Source of the DNA: an uncultured Bacilli bacterium
GTDB taxonomy: Bacteria; Bacillota_I; Bacilli_A; RF39; UBA660
DNA length: 7,236 nt
Assembly (NCBI GenBank): GCA_947628325.1
Contig: CANQZL010000078.1
Coordinates: 1 to 7,236, forward strand
Direction: 5' to 3'
The notes under the pieces were generated by a model that worked only from the letters and a program-made list of their open reading frames with translations, searched no databases and was not told the origin of the DNA. Of this stretch, positions 1-6,042 are shown piece after piece; positions within the stretch are counted from its first letter, which is position 1, and each line of letters begins with the position of its first letter. The translations under genes were made by a program, and so were the position numbers.

Positions 1-293
1 TATATAACAAAAACCATATCCATATTAGTCTTTTCAATAAAAAGATTAATCATATTTTTAATTTGTTTTTCTTCTTCTTCTGATAATAAGTCAGAAAAAT
101 CATAGACTTTTTCTTTAGCATCTACTTTAGGTGTCTTTAAAACATTATTTAAATTACTATCATTTATATCCCATTTTTTATTAACTCCATAATTATCTTG
201 TTCATTTCTATCAAATGTAGTTACTTCAGCATAACAAACATCAATTCCCAATAAACAAAGAGTACTAATTAATATAATCCATAACTTCTTCAT
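1..293 (-). CDS. Secreted TPM-domain protein (YgcG/YdjH-like), C-terminal part outside window
   Basis: This is the first 97 codons of a gene whose remainder lies beyond the left edge. The ATG at 293 lies one base after the upstream gene's stop and is preceded by a strong ribosome site (GGGGAG, about 300-305) inside that gene's last codons, so the two are surely co-transcribed and probably coupled. Residues 1-22 form a signal peptide: MKK, a hydrophobic core, then a CYA|E cleavage site with no lipobox. A polar linker of about 40 residues follows. From about residue 63 the sequence VYDFSDLLSEEEEKQI, then a helix and MDMVFVI, matches the start of the TPM domain (TPM_phosphatase family; YgcG, YdjH). 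The known family is extracytoplasmic and usually membrane-anchored by a C-terminal helix, which would be in the missing part. Its biochemical activity is poorly defined. The domain call is by recognition and only about 35 residues of it are visible. Confidence 0.8.
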   Translation of the reverse strand, partial: MKKLWIILISTLCLLGIDVCYAEVTTFDRNEQDNYGVNKKWDINDSNLNNVLKTPKVDAKEKVYDFSDLLSEEEEKQIKNMINLFIEKTNMDMVFVI

Positions 294-294
294 A

Positions 295-1368
295 TTATCT
301 CCCCGCTAAATATACAAAATAACTCATTATAAGTATAAACATAGCAATTCCAACATATAATAAGATAGAACAAATAATTACTTTTTTCTTATCTAATGGA
401 ATATCACCAATAAATTCACCTGTTTGACCATTCATCGCAAATATATAATACTTATTTTTATATTTGACATTAACCATCCATACTGGTAGTAATACATATG
501 TTATTTTATCTATAGAAGGATTAATATTTTGAGAAGTTACAAGTTTAGTAGTATATCCATAACAATCAGCTAACATTTTATCTTTAGCACTTTCTATCGC
601 TCTTTTTTTAACAATTTCCTCAACATTTTCAGACACTACATCATATTTTTCAGCATAAAATCCTGAAAGATAAGCATGATTATAATCTATTAAATCTTTA
701 TAATCAAAAGGTTCTATCGAATTCATTATATTATCATCAAATCTTGTAGATCCATCAGCAGGTATTTTATCAAAAGCCATTATTGCAGATCTATATAGTA
801 AATAATTATCTGTTTTAGTATAGTGTGTATCTCCACTAGTCCAAGAAGAAACTTTGGTAGCACTACAATTTATATCTCCATCAACCTGAATATCAAATAA
901 CCAAAAAGGTATATAAACTCCTTTTATTTTTTCAATATTTTTTTCAGAATTAAAATCCTTAGGCATAAAAGGACGTCCTTTAGCAATATTTTTAAGAGCC
1001 TCTATAGCTTCTTCTTTATTCTTCTTAAAAGGTATTAAATAATTTGGAGCGAATTTACCAGATAATTTATTTTTAAGAATAGCTGTATTTCCACAATATA
1101 TACAAAATGTTGCTGCAGTTTGCTCGTCAGTAACTATTTCAGCTCCACAGTTTTCACATTTATAAGATACATAATTAGTTGTGTCTTCTTCAACATTATT
1201 ATTTTCATCTTTCCCAGCATTAGTATACTTTTTCATATCTTCAATAGTAAATTCACTATCACAATATTCACATTTCCATTTACCTAATTTAGGATTAAAA
1301 AAAATAGGTGCTTTACAACTTGGACACTTATTATCTAATACTTTTTTATCTTTTTTCTTTTGCCCCAT
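295..1368 (-). CDS. Membrane-anchored double zinc-ribbon protein (YdjG-like)
   Basis: A 357-residue protein with two N-terminal CxxC...CxxC zinc ribbons: C15/C18 with C33/C36, and C71/C74 with C89/C92. A long soluble region follows (about 105-325, with the aromatic motif GVYIPFWLFDI near 150-160 and LLPVWMVNVKY near 293-303). It ends in one hydrophobic membrane helix (about 329-354) and a three-residue tail. Databases often label such proteins 'TFIIB-type zinc ribbon' or, misleadingly, 'PriA' or 'replisome organizer'; nothing here indicates DNA replication. The gene order zinc ribbon then TPM protein is that of B. subtilis ydjG-ydjH, which work with PspA and an SPFH protein at stressed membranes, so a membrane-associated role is the best inference. 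I chose ATG 1368 over TTG 1380 because GGTGAT at 1373-1378 sits at proper distance from the ATG and would fall inside the coding region from the TTG. Expressed from the promoter at 1393-1421. Confidence 0.8.
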   Translation of the reverse strand: MGQKKKDKKVLDNKCPSCKAPIFFNPKLGKWKCEYCDSEFTIEDMKKYTNAGKDENNNVEEDTTNYVSYKCENCGAEIVTDEQTAATFCIYCGNTAILKNKLSGKFAPNYLIPFKKNKEEAIEALKNIAKGRPFMPKDFNSEKNIEKIKGVYIPFWLFDIQVDGDINCSATKVSSWTSGDTHYTKTDNYLLYRSAIMAFDKIPADGSTRFDDNIMNSIEPFDYKDLIDYNHAYLSGFYAEKYDVVSENVEEIVKKRAIESAKDKMLADCYGYTTKLVTSQNINPSIDKITYVLLPVWMVNVKYKNKYYIFAMNGQTGEFIGDIPLDKKKVIICSILLYVGIAMFILIMSYFVYLAGR

Positions 1369-1372
1369 TTTA

Positions 1373-1378
1373 ATCACC
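1373..1378 (-). promoter_or_regulatory. Ribosome binding site of the zinc-ribbon gene
   Basis: GGTGAT on the minus strand lies five to six bases before ATG 1368. It decides the start: the possible TTG at 1380 lies upstream of this site and has no Shine-Dalgarno of its own. Confidence 0.6.
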
Positions 1379-1392
1379 AACTATTCTAATAA

Positions 1393-1421
1393 AGTATATC
1401 ACGTAACATCAAAGAAGTAAA
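1393..1421 (-). promoter_or_regulatory. Sigma-A-type promoter with extended -10 for the zinc-ribbon/TPM operon
   Basis: On the minus strand TTTACT (1416-1421, 4/6 to consensus) and TATACT (1393-1398, 5/6) are separated by exactly 17 bases. The -10 is preceded by TGA, giving an extended TGnTATACT element. The start codon is 25 bases downstream of the -10, leaving a short leader with no room for a riboswitch. The promoter begins just after the terminator of the ABC operon, so the two transcription units are cleanly separated. Read by eye. Confidence 0.6.
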
Positions 1422-1435
1422 TTAATGAATAAAGA

Positions 1436-1494
1436 AAAAGGACTACTATGATGTCTAATTTTAGTTTTTATTTTTACATCATTAGTATCCTTTT
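1436..1494 (-). terminator. Rho-independent terminator of the ABC transporter operon
   Basis: Arms 1436-1454 and 1476-1494 pair over about 19 positions with one offset bulge on each side, around a 21-base AT-rich loop. On the minus strand the stem ends in TCC followed by TTTTTCTTTATT, a typical U-rich tail, eight bases beyond the permease stop codon. On the plus strand the tail is weaker and no plus-strand gene ends here, so it serves the minus strand. Confidence 0.7.
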
Positions 1495-1501
1495 ATTTAC
1501 C

Positions 1502-2287
1502 TTAACTTAATAATTTTTTTTCTAAATATTCTACTAATTTATAAAGAATATAAGATATAACTATTAAAAGTAAAATACCACTTATTACCAAATCTAAATT
1601 AAATACTTGAGTTCCATATATTATTAAATATCCTAATCCTTCACGACTTACTAAAAATTCTCCCGATATAACCCCAATCAAACTCATACTTATTCCCAAT
1701 TTAAAAGATGAAATAATCGTTTTATAAGAACTTGGTATAACTAAATACTTTAATACTTGATATTTATTAGCTTTAAAAGAAGCCATTAATTTTAACTTAA
1801 TTTTATCTGTATTATAAAATCCATTAGTAATTACTACAGTACTAACTATAACATTAATAAGTACTGCCATTACAATAATACTTTTAATATTAGCTCCTGC
1901 TACAATAATTATCATTGGTCCTAGAGCTACCTTTGGTAAAGAATTTAAACAAGTTAGAAAAGGATCCATTACTTTATAAAACCCATTATATAAATATAAC
2001 AATATCGAAATAATTAAACTTATTATTAAACCTATACTAAATGATATTAATGTTTCATAAATAGTAACCCATATATGTTTAAATAAATTATTATCAAGAT
2101 ATAACTTATAAATAGTTTTTATTACTTTAGAAGGACTACTAAAAATAAAAGAATTAATAATATTATATTTACTTAGTAATTCCCAAGTAATAAAAAATAC
2201 TACTATAATTAATAATTGTATTAATAAAATTATTCTTTTCTTTTTTTTATATTTTTTTATAAATTCTTTTTGTTCATTCGAGAGCAT
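1502..2287 (-). CDS. ABC transporter permease, NitT/TauT/ThiX type
   Basis: A 261-residue inner-membrane subunit of a binding-protein-dependent importer of the BPD_transp_1 fold. Hydrophobic segments lie near residues 19-38, 76-100, 118-132, 136-155, 196-215 and 234-252, i.e. six helices after a lysine-rich N-terminus. The cytoplasmic coupling (EAA-type) loop is at about 169-200: ASFKANKYQVLKYLVIP in place of the usual EAA...G...P pattern, retaining the VIP end. SGEFLVSREGLGYLI (208-222) is typical of SsuC/TauC/ThiX permeases. Length matches the family (about 250-270). The gene starts inside the ATPase gene with a 14-base overlap and only a weak ribosome site, so translation is probably coupled. 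The family moves sulfonates, nitrate, thiamine precursors or similar small molecules; the substrate cannot be told from this subunit. The gene looks intact although the operon's first gene is broken. Confidence 0.88.
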   Translation of the reverse strand: MLSNEQKEFIKKYKKKKRIILLIQLLIIVVFFITWELLSKYNIINSFIFSSPSKVIKTIYKLYLDNNLFKHIWVTIYETLISFSIGLIISLIISILLYLYNGFYKVMDPFLTCLNSLPKVALGPMIIIVAGANIKSIIVMAVLINVIVSTVVITNGFYNTDKIKLKLMASFKANKYQVLKYLVIPSSYKTIISSFKLGISMSLIGVISGEFLVSREGLGYLIIYGTQVFNLDLVISGILLLIVISYILYKLVEYLEKKLLS

Positions 2288-3026
2288 CGTCTAAATCTTT
2301 CCATATTAATTCATAGTAGTAATGAAATTTTTCATTTTGTCTATTTATTGTAGGTATATCTTTATTTTCAAAATTTATTTCATGTATATTTTTTACTACT
2401 GAAGGACTTTTACTTAAAACAATTACTTTATCTGCCATACTTATTGCTGAAGCTATATCATGAGTAACCATTATTGTTGTTTTACCAGATTCTTTAATCA
2501 TTTTATAGACATCATCACTTACCAGTAAGCTAGTACTACTATCTAATGCTGAAAAAGGTTCATCTAAGAAAAGAATATCTGGATTAATAGCAAGTGTTCT
2601 AATTAAAGCAACTCTTTGTTTCATCCCACCAGAAAGTTCACTTGGTTTTTTATCAATAAATTTTTCTAAATTATATTTTTTTAACAGATTAAGAGCAAAA
2701 TTTTTAGTTTCTTTATTTAACTTATTTTGAATTTTTAAACCTAATAAAACATTATCTTTAATTTTTAAATGTTCAAATAATGCATCTTCTTGTAACATAT
2801 ATCCGATAACAGGATTATCAATATTATATTTAACTTCTCCCTTACTTTGTTTAAGTAAACCAGAAATTATTGATAAAAGAGTACTCTTCCCACATCCAGA
2901 AGTTCCTACTATCGCTACAAATTCTCCTTCATTTATATCAAAACTTATATCTTTTATAGCTTCTATTTCACCATTAATGGTATTATACTTTTTACCTATT
3001 TTTATAACTTGTAATATTTTACTCAT
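2274..3026 (-). CDS. ABC transporter ATP-binding protein, NitT/TauT/ThiZ type
   Basis: A 250-residue cytoplasmic ATPase that would power import through the permease encoded next. All nucleotide-binding motifs are intact: Walker A GTSGCGKST at 41-49, Q-loop Q79 (GYMLQED), signature LSGGMKQR at 131-138, Walker B ILFLDEP at 151-157, D-loop SALD at 159-162, and switch histidine H189 (VTHD). The early Q-loop and the GYMLQEDALFEH segment are typical of the SsuB/TauB/ThiZ branch. The start ATG overlaps the end of the substrate-binding gene (shared ATGAGTAA, 3019-3026), and I see no Shine-Dalgarno in the bases before it. Translation therefore probably depended on ribosomes arriving from the binding-protein gene, which is now truncated. 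The gene ends in TGA at 2274-2276, consistent with genetic code 11. Confidence 0.92.
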   Translation of the reverse strand: MSKILQVIKIGKKYNTINGEIEAIKDISFDINEGEFVAIVGTSGCGKSTLLSIISGLLKQSKGEVKYNIDNPVIGYMLQEDALFEHLKIKDNVLLGLKIQNKLNKETKNFALNLLKKYNLEKFIDKKPSELSGGMKQRVALIRTLAINPDILFLDEPFSALDSSTSLLVSDDVYKMIKESGKTTIMVTHDIASAISMADKVIVLSKSPSVVKNIHEINFENKDIPTINRQNEKFHYYYELIWKDLDDALE

Positions 3027-3450
3027 TTAAATTAATTACTAATTTATCAAAAGGAACATAGTCATCAAGTAAATCATTATCTATCATTATATTCTCTAAA
3101 TTTTTATAACTTTCCTCTGTAATAGTTGTATTACTAAGCCATGAATCTGCTTCTCTATATCTTTTAACTATAGCAATAGCATCATTAAGTGAACTATCAG
3201 GAAATTGTTTTAATATTATTTCAGCTACCTCTTTATCAGAATGATTATTAACATATTCAATCCCCTTATTTATAGCCTTATTAAATTTTTTAATAATATC
3301 TTCATTTTTTTCAATATAACTTTTTCTAGCATAAAATGCTGTATATGGCATCTCCCCAGATAATTTTCCTATACTACCAACAACATATCCTAATCCTTCT
3401 TTTTCTAACTTTGTAGCATTAGGTTCACTTAGTGTAACAATAAAAAAGTT
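3019..3450 (-). pseudogene. Substrate-binding protein of the ABC importer (NMT1/SsuA/ThiY-like), 5' part missing
   Basis: Only the last 143 codons survive, against about 300-340 for a complete protein of this family. The frame is open back to codon 3450, where an in-frame TAG (3451-3453) blocks it. The family-like sequence starts immediately, FIVTLSEPNATKLEKEGLGY and then SGEMPYTAFYARKSY, which is the C-terminal lobe of NMT1/SsuA/ThiY lipoproteins. No signal peptide, lipobox or N-terminal lobe is present. The internal ATG at 3351 is not a believable start, because it lies within conserved family sequence and the nearby GGGGAG abuts it with no spacing. The gene was first in the operon, so its promoter and leader are missing too. 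The break coincides with the palindrome at 3449-3485 next to the serine recombinase, so disruption by site-specific recombination is likely. The lost half could lie elsewhere in the genome if the event is reversible. Confidence 0.82.
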
Positions 3451-3485
3451 CTAATCTCATATATATATCATATTTTATATTAGAA
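3449..3485. repeat. Imperfect palindrome at the gene break; candidate recombinase attachment or crossover site
   Basis: The 37-bp segment begins TTCTAAT and ends ATTAGAA, a perfect 7-bp inverted repeat. The interior is a partly symmetric AT-only tract apart from a few C residues, centred near 3467. It begins exactly where coding similarity to the substrate-binding protein ends and lies about 160 bp before the recombinase start. Large serine recombinases commonly act on quasi-palindromic sites next to their own gene. Its right end also touches the ribosome site of the small gene at 3493, so binding here could affect recombinase expression. No second copy was found by eye in the window. In DNA this AT-rich the interior symmetry could be chance; the arms and position are the evidence. 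Confidence 0.4.
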
Positions 3486-3489
3486 AGGA
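3484..3489 (+). promoter_or_regulatory. Ribosome binding site selecting the TTG start at 3493
   Basis: AAAGGA lies three bases before TTG 3493. An in-frame TAG at 3481-3483 rules out any upstream start, and the next ATG in frame would remove nearly half of the small protein. Confidence 0.5.
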
Positions 3490-3492
3490 AAA

Positions 3493-3639
3493 TTGCTTAT
3501 AAATAATATTAATTCTCATGAAGAAATATATATCCACTTAGCCTTATTTTTAAATAAAAAAATGTATGAAAATAATTTAATACCATATAATTATTTCTCC
3601 CTAGCTGAAACCAATTTATTAAAATTATTAAGTAAATAA
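3493..3639 (+). CDS. Small SHOCT-like protein preceding the recombinase
   Basis: A 48-residue protein started by TTG, with an in-frame stop just upstream and AAAGGA as ribosome site. Residues 9-33 read HEEIYIHLALFLNKKMYENN followed by LIPYN. This resembles the pattern of short SHOCT-like proteins (helix, 'KKLLEKGLI', then a second helix beginning near an acidic or 'EEE' segment), here degenerate as NLIPYNYFSLAETNLLKLL. Such small genes are often found directly upstream of serine recombinases in Bacillota elements. The stop at 3637-3639 is seven bases before the recombinase start, and no separate promoter is visible between them, so the two are probably one transcript. Its function is unknown; a recombination partner or regulator is an inference from position. 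The SHOCT assignment is by pattern and moderately uncertain; the coding call is stronger because frame, spacing and a plausible protein agree. Confidence 0.6.
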   Translation: MLINNINSHEEIYIHLALFLNKKMYENNLIPYNYFSLAETNLLKLLSK

Positions 3640-3646
3640 GAAGATT

Positions 3647-5311
3647 ATGAATTTATATAATATTAGAAAACAACTTAATATGGGAATACCTTTAAGTGAT
3701 TTAAAATTAAGAGTTACTACATATTCAAGAGTATCTACAGATCATGAAGAACAAAAATCATCTTTATTAAATCAAGTAGAACATTTTAAAGATATGATAA
3801 TAAATAATCCGTCTTGGACATATATAGAAGGCTATGTCGATGAAGGTATTAGTGGGACAACCGATTTTAAAAGAACTAGTTTTATGAAGATGATTAATGA
3901 TGCTCATAACGATAAATTTGATTTTATTATTACAAAAGAAATTTCAAGATTTTCAAGAAATACTTTAGATAGTATTAAGTATACAAGGGAACTATTAAAT
4001 AATGGAGTAGCTGTATTATTTGTTAATGATAATATTAATACTTTATTGCCTGATTCAGAACTTCGCCTTACTATTATGGCTTCTATGGCTCAAGATGAAA
4101 TAAGAAAGTTATCTGATAGAGTTAAATTTGGTATGAATCGTTCTATTAAAAATGGTCATATTTTAGGTAATGATATGTTATATGGATATAAAAAAGACAA
4201 ATTATCTGGTAATTTAAAAATCATTGAAAAAGAAGCCTTAATAGTTAAAAGAATCTTTAAAGAATATGTTTTAGAAAATAAATCTTTAAATCAAATAGTT
4301 AATCTTCTTAATAAAGAAAATATACTAACTTCTCAAAATAAGAAATGGTCAACAACTACTATATCAAGAATGATTCAAAATATTAAATATAAAGGCTATT
4401 ATTGTGGTAAGAAGAGTGAAGTAATAGATTATATGACTAAAAAAATAAAACACTTTCCTCAAGATAACTGGATAATATATAAAGATAATATAAAGATACC
4501 TCCTATTATAGATGAATATTTATGGAATAAAGCTAATATAAAAATAAATAGTCGCAAAAGAAATAAAAAAATATCTTTTCAAAATAGATATGTCCTAAGT
4601 TCTAAAATATATTGTTATTATGATAATGAATTATTTCATCGCCGAAAACAACTTAAAGCCAATGATGATACAACATGGGTATGTTCAAGACATTTAAAAA
4701 ATGGTAAACTATCTTGTCCTAATCAAAATATTAGACAATCTGAAATATATGAAATATTTAAAGAATTAATTAAATTATTAAATATAAGTATTGATGATTC
4801 TCTAAGTATTCTTTTAAAAATTTATCAAAATATTTCTAATAATGATACTTTAATAAGAAATTTAATTAATAAAGAAATAAAAATAAAACAAAAAAAAGAT
4901 AGATTACTAGATTTAAATATTGAAGGAACTATTTCAATTGAAGACTTTAATAATAAAAATATTAAACTTAATGAAGAACTTATTAGTATAAAAAATAAAT
5001 TAAAAAATATAAAAAAAGATAATAATGATATAAATCAAGAAATAATAAAAAACTATTATTATGTATTAAAAAATAATAATAGTTTACTAGAAATAATTAT
5101 AAGTCATATTCTTAATAAAATAATAGTTTTAAGTAATCAAGACAATAAAATTAACTTAGATATATATTTAAATTTATTCCAAGAATATCTTGCTAATAAT
5201 AAATTACCCCAAAATAAAGAATATATATTTAAAAGAGGATTTAATACTACTAGTACTAAAAGATATTTAATTAAATATAATGTTTCTTATTTCTTAAATA
5301 AAAAAATATAG
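3647..5311 (+). CDS. Large serine recombinase (site-specific integrase/invertase)
   Basis: A 554-residue enzyme that cuts and rejoins DNA at attachment sites through a 5'-phosphoserine link. The catalytic resolvase-type domain spans about 22-165: YSRVST (26-31) holds nucleophile S30 and R28, DEGISGT is at 65-71, and SRFSRNT (100-106) holds active-site R101 and R104. It is followed by a Recombinase domain (about 175-275; YGYK, NKENI, W235, IQNIKYKGYY). The zinc ribbon (about 313-370) has C323, C346 and C357, but the usual CxxC is CYYD, leaving Asp326 where a cysteine is expected. A lysine- and asparagine-rich coiled coil (about 402-460) and a basic C-terminus complete the usual large serine recombinase layout. 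ATG 3647 has only a weak AAGAAG ribosome site, consistent with coupling to the small gene seven bases upstream. The second half of the gene is visibly poorer in G+C than the flanking genes. It appears intact and active; whether it integrates or inverts is not decidable here. Confidence 0.93.
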   Translation: MNLYNIRKQLNMGIPLSDLKLRVTTYSRVSTDHEEQKSSLLNQVEHFKDMIINNPSWTYIEGYVDEGISGTTDFKRTSFMKMINDAHNDKFDFIITKEISRFSRNTLDSIKYTRELLNNGVAVLFVNDNINTLLPDSELRLTIMASMAQDEIRKLSDRVKFGMNRSIKNGHILGNDMLYGYKKDKLSGNLKIIEKEALIVKRIFKEYVLENKSLNQIVNLLNKENILTSQNKKWSTTTISRMIQNIKYKGYYCGKKSEVIDYMTKKIKHFPQDNWIIYKDNIKIPPIIDEYLWNKANIKINSRKRNKKISFQNRYVLSSKIYCYYDNELFHRRKQLKANDDTTWVCSRHLKNGKLSCPNQNIRQSEIYEIFKELIKLLNISIDDSLSILLKIYQNISNNDTLIRNLINKEIKIKQKKDRLLDLNIEGTISIEDFNNKNIKLNEELISIKNKLKNIKKDNNDINQEIIKNYYYVLKNNNSLLEIIISHILNKIIVLSNQDNKINLDIYLNLFQEYLANNKLPQNKEYIFKRGFNTTSTKRYLIKYNVSYFLNKKI

Positions 5312-5330
5312 TATTAATTTACTATATTTT
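5303..5330. terminator. Bidirectional terminator between convergent genes
   Basis: Arms 5303-5313 and 5320-5330 pair perfectly over 11 bp (core ATATAGTA/TACTATAT) around a TTAATT loop. The minus-strand side is followed by a T-rich run and serves the 230-residue membrane protein gene; the plus-strand side ends in TTTT and serves the recombinase. The hairpin contains the recombinase stop codon (5309-5311) and touches the other gene's stop (5329-5331). The stem is nearly all A-T, so its strength is modest. Confidence 0.6.
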
Positions 5331-6021
5331 AACTTTGTGGTGTTTGTTCTTCCTTTGGTTGTTCACTTTCACTTACAGCATGAGTTTCCTCATTTGTAGA
5401 ACTTGTTACATCCTTTTCTTGAACGATAGGATTAACAACATTACTTGGTTGAACTACACTACTAGTTTGAGTTGTTGTGTTTTGTACTGGATTAACATTA
5501 TTTGCATTAGCTGTTACTGGAGTACCAAAATCAAGATTATTAATATAATTAATTATTTTTGTAACAAATTCATTAATCTTATTAATAACAGCATTTTCTT
5601 TAACTGGTTGATTCTTAATTGTAGTTATAATAAACATAAATTTAATTAAAGCAAGTAAATAAACAACAATACTATCTGCTATATTAACTAGATTAGTAAG
5701 TGGAGTTAAAACATAATTATTTATTCCACTAACATCTAATTGATTAGCATATCCTAAATAAGAATTAATTGTTGCTAAAACCTTATTAAATATTCCAACA
5801 GCAACATCAAAAGCATCAGTTAATAAACTCCAAGCTGTAGAAAAAATAGTCAATGCTGCATAGAATGCTACTATTTTTGTAATTAAATTTTTAATTTTAT
5901 CATCAACATCACAAAATAATAACATTAATATTACTACAATTAATAAAGTTTGCCATCCAGAGAATAAACAAGCTAATAAAACTATTCCAGCCAACCCAGG
6001 ACTAATTTTTAATTTATTCAT
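5329..6021 (-). CDS. Unrecognised membrane protein with low-complexity C-terminal tail
   Basis: A 230-residue protein that I do not recognise. Hydrophobic segments lie at about 9-38 (long enough for two short helices with a turn at SGWQ, 21-24), 48-67 and 112-134. The region 68-111 is amphipathic, and a helix-like basic stretch follows at about 138-162. From about 165 to the end the sequence is a low-complexity tail rich in T, Q, N, V, S and P that becomes acidic (EETHAVSESEQPKEEQTPQS at the end), which looks disordered. No signal peptidase site, enzyme motif or LPxTG anchor is seen. The start is firm: ATG 6021 follows AGGAAGGAG by five bases, and a consensus promoter lies just upstream. It is divergent from the NahK-like gene and convergent with the recombinase. 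Whether it is resident or element cargo is unknown. Confidence 0.75.
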   Translation of the reverse strand: MNKLKISPGLAGIVLLACLFSGWQTLLIVVILMLLFCDVDDKIKNLITKIVAFYAALTIFSTAWSLLTDAFDVAVGIFNKVLATINSYLGYANQLDVSGINNYVLTPLTNLVNIADSIVVYLLALIKFMFIITTIKNQPVKENAVINKINEFVTKIINYINNLDFGTPVTANANNVNPVQNTTTQTSSVVQPSNVVNPIVQEKDVTSSTNEETHAVSESEQPKEEQTPQS

Positions 6022-6042
6022 ACATACTCCTTCCTATTCTTA

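Larger units (their letters stand above)
3449..5330 (+). mobile_element. Large serine recombinase module (left end of a mobile or invertible element; right end not located)
   Basis: This span covers the candidate left junction, the small SHOCT-like gene, the recombinase and its terminator. It is inferred to be foreign to the ABC operon because it begins at the point where the binding-protein gene is cut. The right boundary is only a minimum. The missing 5' half of the binding-protein gene does not resume after 5330, so either the element continues past the window, the flank was deleted, or the recombinase inverted the segment that held the missing half. No relaxase, capsid or conjugation genes are present here to tell which element type it is. 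Confidence 0.4.

Noticed and set aside
1369..1380. TTG start at 1380 for the zinc-ribbon protein
   Set aside because: The only good ribosome site (GGTGAT, 1373-1378) lies downstream of the TTG and properly placed for ATG 1368.
1181..1420. Plus-strand open frame of 79 codons
   Set aside because: It lies antisense to the N-terminal zinc-ribbon coding region and promoter of a convincing gene. Its translation is a low-complexity hydrophobic and Ser-rich product of reversed Lys/Glu codons, with no domain and no ribosome site.
1369..1501. Riboswitch (for example TPP) for the ABC transporter or the zinc-ribbon operon
   Set aside because: The zinc-ribbon leader is only about 20 bases, and the structure at 1436-1494 is a simple terminator hairpin at the end of the ABC operon. 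The ABC operon's own leader is missing with its first gene.
2274..2276. Reassigned TGA (Trp, mycoplasma code) suggested by the AT-rich, Mollicutes-like composition
   Set aside because: Trp is encoded by TGG in the genes read, no gene has an in-frame TGA, and TGA here ends the ATPase at the expected length with a normal short overlap.
3019..3351. Intact 110-residue protein starting at ATG 3351
   Set aside because: Family-like sequence continues upstream in the same frame to codon 3450, and the purine run before ATG 3351 has no spacing. It is the tail of a larger gene, not a gene of its own.
3440..3492. Promoters in the AT-rich tract on either strand for the recombinase or the ABC remnants
   Set aside because: Many TATA-like hexamers occur, but none has a convincing -35 at 16-18 bases, so I do not call one.
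5335..5649. Plus-strand open frame of 104 codons
   Set aside because: It is antisense to the membrane protein gene, which has a strong promoter and ribosome site. The product is rich in Cys, Ile and Asn with no recognisable motif, as expected of a shadow frame.
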